Shown here: piece after piece, positions 60,406-64,000 of the stretch
How the letters are laid out: every line of letters starts with the position of its first letter
Position numbering within the stretch: position 1 is the first letter of the stretch
Assembly (NCBI GenBank): GCA_003260075.1
Contig: QLIY01000366.1
Coordinates: 81,361-145,360, forward strand
Length of the DNA stretch: 64,000 nt
Source of the DNA: Phallusia mammillata
Lineage: Eukaryota; Chordata; Ascidiacea; Phlebobranchia; Ascidiidae
Direction: 5' to 3'
Program-made: the position numbers and the translations under genes
Notes under the pieces: generated by a model
Seen by the model: only the letters and a program-made list of their open reading frames with translations
The model's database searches: none
What the model was told of the DNA's origin: nothing

Positions 60406-60449
60406 ATCCTGATGAAGGCGTCTTGTATAGGACGTCGAAACGTCGATTG
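60406..60449 (+). ncRNA. Hammerhead-ribozyme-like motif in the Penelope tail
   Basis: CTGATGA (60409-60415) is followed by stem II GGCGTC/GACGTC (60417-60422 with 60431-60436, one wobble) and then GAAAC and GTC (60437-60444). ATC before the core can pair with GAT after GTC as the base of stem I. One extra A (60416) sits between the core and stem II. Hammerheads have been reported in Penelope-like elements; activity of this copy is uncertain. Confidence 0.4.
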
Positions 60450-61020
60450 TTTAGAATAAAATCTGATGGAAGAGCAATACTTTGTTATATTGTTTATTCA
60501 ACATCTTTTCTTAATTTTGTATACAACTATTAATTGTTTTAAGTTTCTTAACTGCTATACTTGCTGCTTTGTTCGGTGGCAAATAGCTTATAATTCCTTT
60601 TTTTGAAGTACAAAACTCCCTGCTTTGAAAATTACAACACTGTCACTTTAAATATATTATTAAACCTTGTGCATCTATTTTACAACCAAAATGAATCATA
60701 AAGCTACAGTTTGAGCAAAATAATTGATAGCTTCTGTCTTGATTTCCAAATGACTACTAAGAAACTCTTTTGTTCTTTTTAGTGCTATCACTGCAAGTGC
60801 AAGTCTTTTTGGAAATAATGGTGTTCCTTAGAAAAGTTTGCATCCTTTTCAGTGTTAACAAGAACCGTTTTGCCCCTACTATCTCCCCTGTAGAATGTTC
60901 ATTCTTAGGAAACATTTTCTTTGAAGCAATTTAGAAGCTACTGTTTAAACTTTAGAAAACCAGAACATGCCCATTATATCAATACACAAGATTGCACTTG
61001 GTTGCAAACACTGTCTACAT

Positions 61021-61837
61021 CAGGGGGCACCAACCCTATGCCCGCGGGCACCTGGTCACCCGTTGGTTCATTTCCAGTCGCCCGCGGACTGATTCTGGAA
61101 ATAGCCAGTTGCGCCTTTGCTGCCCCTGATAAAGATTGCATTAAAAGTGATGCAAGACGTTTATCTAACCATCGGCAATTAATACATTTAAAACAAAGAA
61201 TTATCCAACTATCATGACATTCGACTATAACATCATATGCGCGGTAATAAATATCAGTGAACAAATTCGCACGCTAAAATGTTGTAGACCAGGGGTTTCA
61301 AACACGCGCGTCAGATGCGCTCCTCCTTGAGTTTTTGTTCGGCCCACTAAGCATTTAAAGTTAAAAGTTGTCTTTGACTAGGGGGCAAGTGTTGATGTCC
61401 GACCAGCGACTAAATTTAATACTATCGAGTCAAAGTGTTAATTACTAAAACGAGTGCAAAGTTTGACAGCGGTGCTTTTTTTCAACACCTGATTTTTTTG
61501 AACTCAAAATATGCAATAAATTAGCGTACTTAGTCGCAATAACGACAACCCAACGAAACCAACCAGCGACCCACTTTTTCGCCGCGACCTGGTAGTAGTG
61601 TCCAGTGCCGCACAGCTTCATTTTTAGTAAGAATGGTAATAATGTTTTAAAAGAAACTGGGCTCCATTTTTGAAAACCGTGACATGTTAATTTGAACGAT
61701 GTCACTTTGACAATGGAGCAAAACACATTTTGTATGAACACTTTAACATGTTTATACTTATGTTTTAAATTGGTAGCCCTCGAGCCATTTGGTTGTCTTA
61801 AGGTAGCCCTCGGGTTGTATAAGGTTGGTGACCCCTG
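61021..61837. mobile_element. hAT-type element with perfect 8-bp target duplication
   Basis: GTCTACAT flanks both sides (61013-61020 and 61838-61845). The ends are cagggggcaccaacc and ggttggtgacccctg. A second left end (caggggtttcaaac) inside at 61292 suggests a nested or composite insertion. Confidence 0.85.
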
Positions 61838-61932
61838 GTCTACATCTTCATTATTTAACTGTACTCACTATCAAACTTAAGAATATAGCACACGGGTTTG
61901 TCTTTGGAGCACGTAGACCCGGAAGCCGTAAC

Positions 61933-62136
61933 AGACAACACAACTACAGGCCGGTTCACACGCTGCGTGATTGGTGGAGCTGCGCGAGCCGCAGCACCTT
62001 GTCGCCTATTTCGCCCGGCATGNAATAATCTTTAGTAATTTTCAAAAGACAACACAACTACAGGCCGGTTCACACGCTGCGTGATTGGTGGAGCTGCGCG
62101 AGCCGCAGCACCTTGTCGCCTATTTCGCCCGGCATG
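61933..62136. repeat. 90-bp direct repeat around an assembly gap base
   Basis: Positions 61933-62022 and 62047-62136 match over 90 bp (starting agacaacacaactacagg) and are separated by an N at 62023 plus 23 bp. This is probably an unresolved join in the assembly, not a biological repeat. Confidence 0.8.
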
Positions 62137-63892
62137 TAGCTTTTCCAAGTGCGCATGCGCACAAGTGCAAAACGTCATGGAACGTCACGATTGGTCATGG
62201 GTAGAGCTACTAACACTGAGCATAGTCTTAGGTCCGGTCTGAGAACTTCTGGTAGGTGGCGCAACAGAGCATAGGCGTTTATGGTGCTGTTACAGCAATT
62301 TGGGAAAATAGTAAAAATAATTGCCGAGTCAGCACTATAAACGTTGAAATGTGGTTAATTATTAATCAACAAATGCCTTTACTTCTTCGACGCTTAATCG
62401 ACTTCATTTTAACATCGGAATATTCACGACAAAATCAGCCCCCCCCCCTTTTTGGTCGGATTTCAACGTTGAAATGTGGTCGATTATTAAACCAACGAAC
62501 GTAGTTTTATCGACGACGTTTAGGCGACCCTTGTGCTCGTATTTTCACGTCGATCACCTCTCAATGATATAAAATAAGGGCGGCAAGTTCAACTGCATAC
62601 ATGTCAATTAAAAAAAAATGTCGCACCTAGGGTATCTCCGCCATCGTCGCAAGAGATCCAAAGCGCTGGGCCAAAAAAGTAGAGGAAACATACATAAGAT
62701 ACTACATTGCAATACTCGAAATATTATTGAAATACGCGTAAATGAGCGCATACATACAACAAAAACAAAAAAGGACCAAAATAAAACAAAAACAAAAAGG
62801 AGCGATCGCTTCGAAGCCCTGCATGATTGGACCGACAAGTCGGTCAAACAGAGACTTCTTTTAGAAAGGACACGCACGTACATGCAGCAAAAACAAAAAC
62901 AAAATTTTACGCAATAACAAAACTGACTACAAAACAGCCCTGTTTGATTGTACCATGGAACGTCCAATCAGAGGCGTGACACTCGGACAACATCTAAGTT
63001 GCCAAGAAAAGGAGGAGGGCGCATATGGCGCAGGTATGCAAAAACTAGGTAGAAAAGTGACCAATACATTAATACACGAAGGGGGATAATAACAAACGTA
63101 AAACGATCACTTAAGGTGACGTTTCGGCGTGTTCGTTGCTCTACTATATGTTGCCACAAATCACACATGTAGCTGAAAATCCTTCAGCTAAGCTATTAGT
63201 GTTGCAATTTTTTGCAAAACGGCAAAAATAATTCGCGCAACCGTTGCAAAACCTATTGTCCTCCGATGAAACACGGACATGGAAGCCGCAAGTTAAGGGC
63301 GCGGTATTAGGCGATAGCACGATTGGCGAAGATACGACCAATCAGAGAACCCGCATTGATGTTCCGCCATTTTTTCTCGTTTTTTCTCATTTCTAGCGAT
63401 TGCCGTTAAACTGTGGTCATGTGCTAGTGAGTTCACTACACTATGGTTAAGTTTATTCTTCTTATTTTTTTAATGCGTTTTTATGTGCATATAGATTCAA
63501 TGCTAATATATCACAAAATTGACACATTATGTGTTATTTTATTACAGTACAAGCACAGAACATATTGCAACAATAATTTCTACATTAAATTGCACATATC
63601 ACGAAAAACGCATATTGTCTTTTGAAATGGGAACTTTGCTTGTGCGCAACCAGCAAAGTTTATGCGACAACTTCATTGTACTATCACAAAGTTTTACTGC
63701 AATATTTTAATTTTAAAACTACCGTTTCGTGTACGTTCGTGCGTTGATGCAAACTACCAATCACGTGACTTCTTTTTTTCTTTTTTCGACGACTCAGTCT
63801 TGTATAAATTGAATCTGCACTTTAAAGCAGCCTCATTACTTTCAGTTTCGTTTAAAAAAATTTGTTGAAAGAGATATTTTTTTTCTATCACC
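62137..63892. other. Intergenic, no supported gene
   Basis: It contains a C-run (about 62441-62449) with an imperfect repeat of aacgttgaaatgtggt on each side (62340 and 62469) and a fragment of the fold-back MITE end at 62199. Several short frames are present without domains or convincing splice sites. Confidence 0.4.
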
Positions 63893-64000
63893 ATGTCAAG
63901 ACCAAGATGGGGAACATACCGACCTTTCGGAGTGCAATACTTCAATCATTTTCCGAAAGATTTTTTGAGACCTTATGGCTTGGCTATCGTTGGGACTGAA
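63893..64000 (+). CDS. Start of an unidentified reading frame, runs off the window
   Basis: An ATG in good context (caccATG) opens 36 codons without a stop to the window end: MSRPRWGTYRPFGVQYFNHF and onward. I do not recognise the protein. With so little sequence it could also be a chance frame. Confidence 0.4.
   Translation, partial: MSRPRWGTYRPFGVQYFNHFPKDFLRPYGLAIVGTE

Larger units (their letters stand above)
58798..60480 (+). mobile_element. Penelope-like retroelement, 5'-truncated, broken
   Basis: The left part (58807 on) encodes a reverse-transcriptase segment with GSPVSVAVANMVMESEEERA. After a hAT-type MITE (58916-59402) the frame resumes at the catalytic box (IDDTFC) with NSLPFLDVEI and YHKPTSTTRYLHF. 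Near 59980 the frame shifts, and a GIY-YIG nuclease follows (IYIGETGRSLNTRRKEHERD, then ALANHATTHPHSINF) to 60276. RT plus GIY-YIG is the hallmark of Penelope-like elements. At the pre-insertion site the sequence is 2 nt short of an open YxDD codon run, so the copy was probably already dead or died with the insertion. The 3' tail carries CCTGATGAAGG and GTCGAAACGTCG (60408-60445). The 5' part of the RT is missing. Confidence 0.85.

Noticed and set aside
62608-62967. 119-residue Cys/Phe-rich minus-strand frame
   Set aside because: Low-complexity reverse complement of an A-rich stretch; no recognisable domain and the plus strand is equally open.
1-64000. tRNA, rRNA and other standard RNA genes
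   Set aside because: I looked for tRNA-like A and B boxes and long GC-rich conserved blocks and saw none I could support by eye.

Overview
The window is eukaryotic nuclear DNA: AT-rich, with multi-exon genes, GT-AG introns mostly of a few hundred bases, and AATAAA signals after several stop codons. The gene set is metazoan (receptor tyrosine kinase, tetraspanins, TRIC channel, TMEM248, RSRC2, UBAC1, RPA3, selenoprotein W). Gene compactness, the density of small DNA transposons and signs of a highly polymorphic source suggest an ascidian tunicate, most likely Ciona. The species is an inference; no sequence comparison could be run.

Layout. Positions 1-9480 and 11245-19020 are two copies of a tandem duplication carrying a receptor gene. 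Copy 1 (4276-9491) encodes the extracellular part (unassigned N-terminal region, fibronectin III, two EGF-like modules) and one membrane helix, then stops: it has no kinase. Copy 2 (12069-25009) has the same eleven 5' exons and continues into a tyrosine kinase domain with an unusual HGDVAARN catalytic loop. Transposons present in only one copy leave the other copy as a natural empty site. The largest is a 3.2 kb inverted-repeat element (172-3369) that carries a five-exon DUF4806-like gene. Next come two tandem tetraspanin-like genes (26566-28306, 29261-31106).

Positions 31798-33777 hold the most striking locus: two adjacent intronless homologues of thiamine pyrophosphokinase (TPK1). The first keeps the C-terminal thiamine-binding beta-sandwich motifs but has lost the catalytic Asp motifs. 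The second keeps the catalytic ATP/Mg domain but has lost the thiamine-binding motifs. TPK active sites form across a dimer interface, so the pair may work as an obligate heterodimer.

Then follow, with strand in brackets: RSRC2 (-), TRIC/TMEM38 (+), a region of nested fold-back elements, TMEM248 (+), UBAC1 (-, single exon), RPA3 (-), SELENOW (+, in-frame TGA plus a candidate SECIS element), a possible 50-residue membrane protein (-), and a 5'-truncated Penelope-like retroelement (RT plus GIY-YIG) broken by a hAT-type MITE. The last 3.5 kb is mostly repeats, with one assembly gap base (N at 62023), and the start of an unidentified reading frame runs off the end.

Mobile DNA is mainly hAT-type MITEs (ends like CAGNGG, 8-bp target duplications). 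Hammerhead-ribozyme-like cores occur in an RSRC2 intron and in the Penelope tail. Exon boundaries were set by eye from splice sites, reading-frame phase and, for the receptor, agreement between the two copies.
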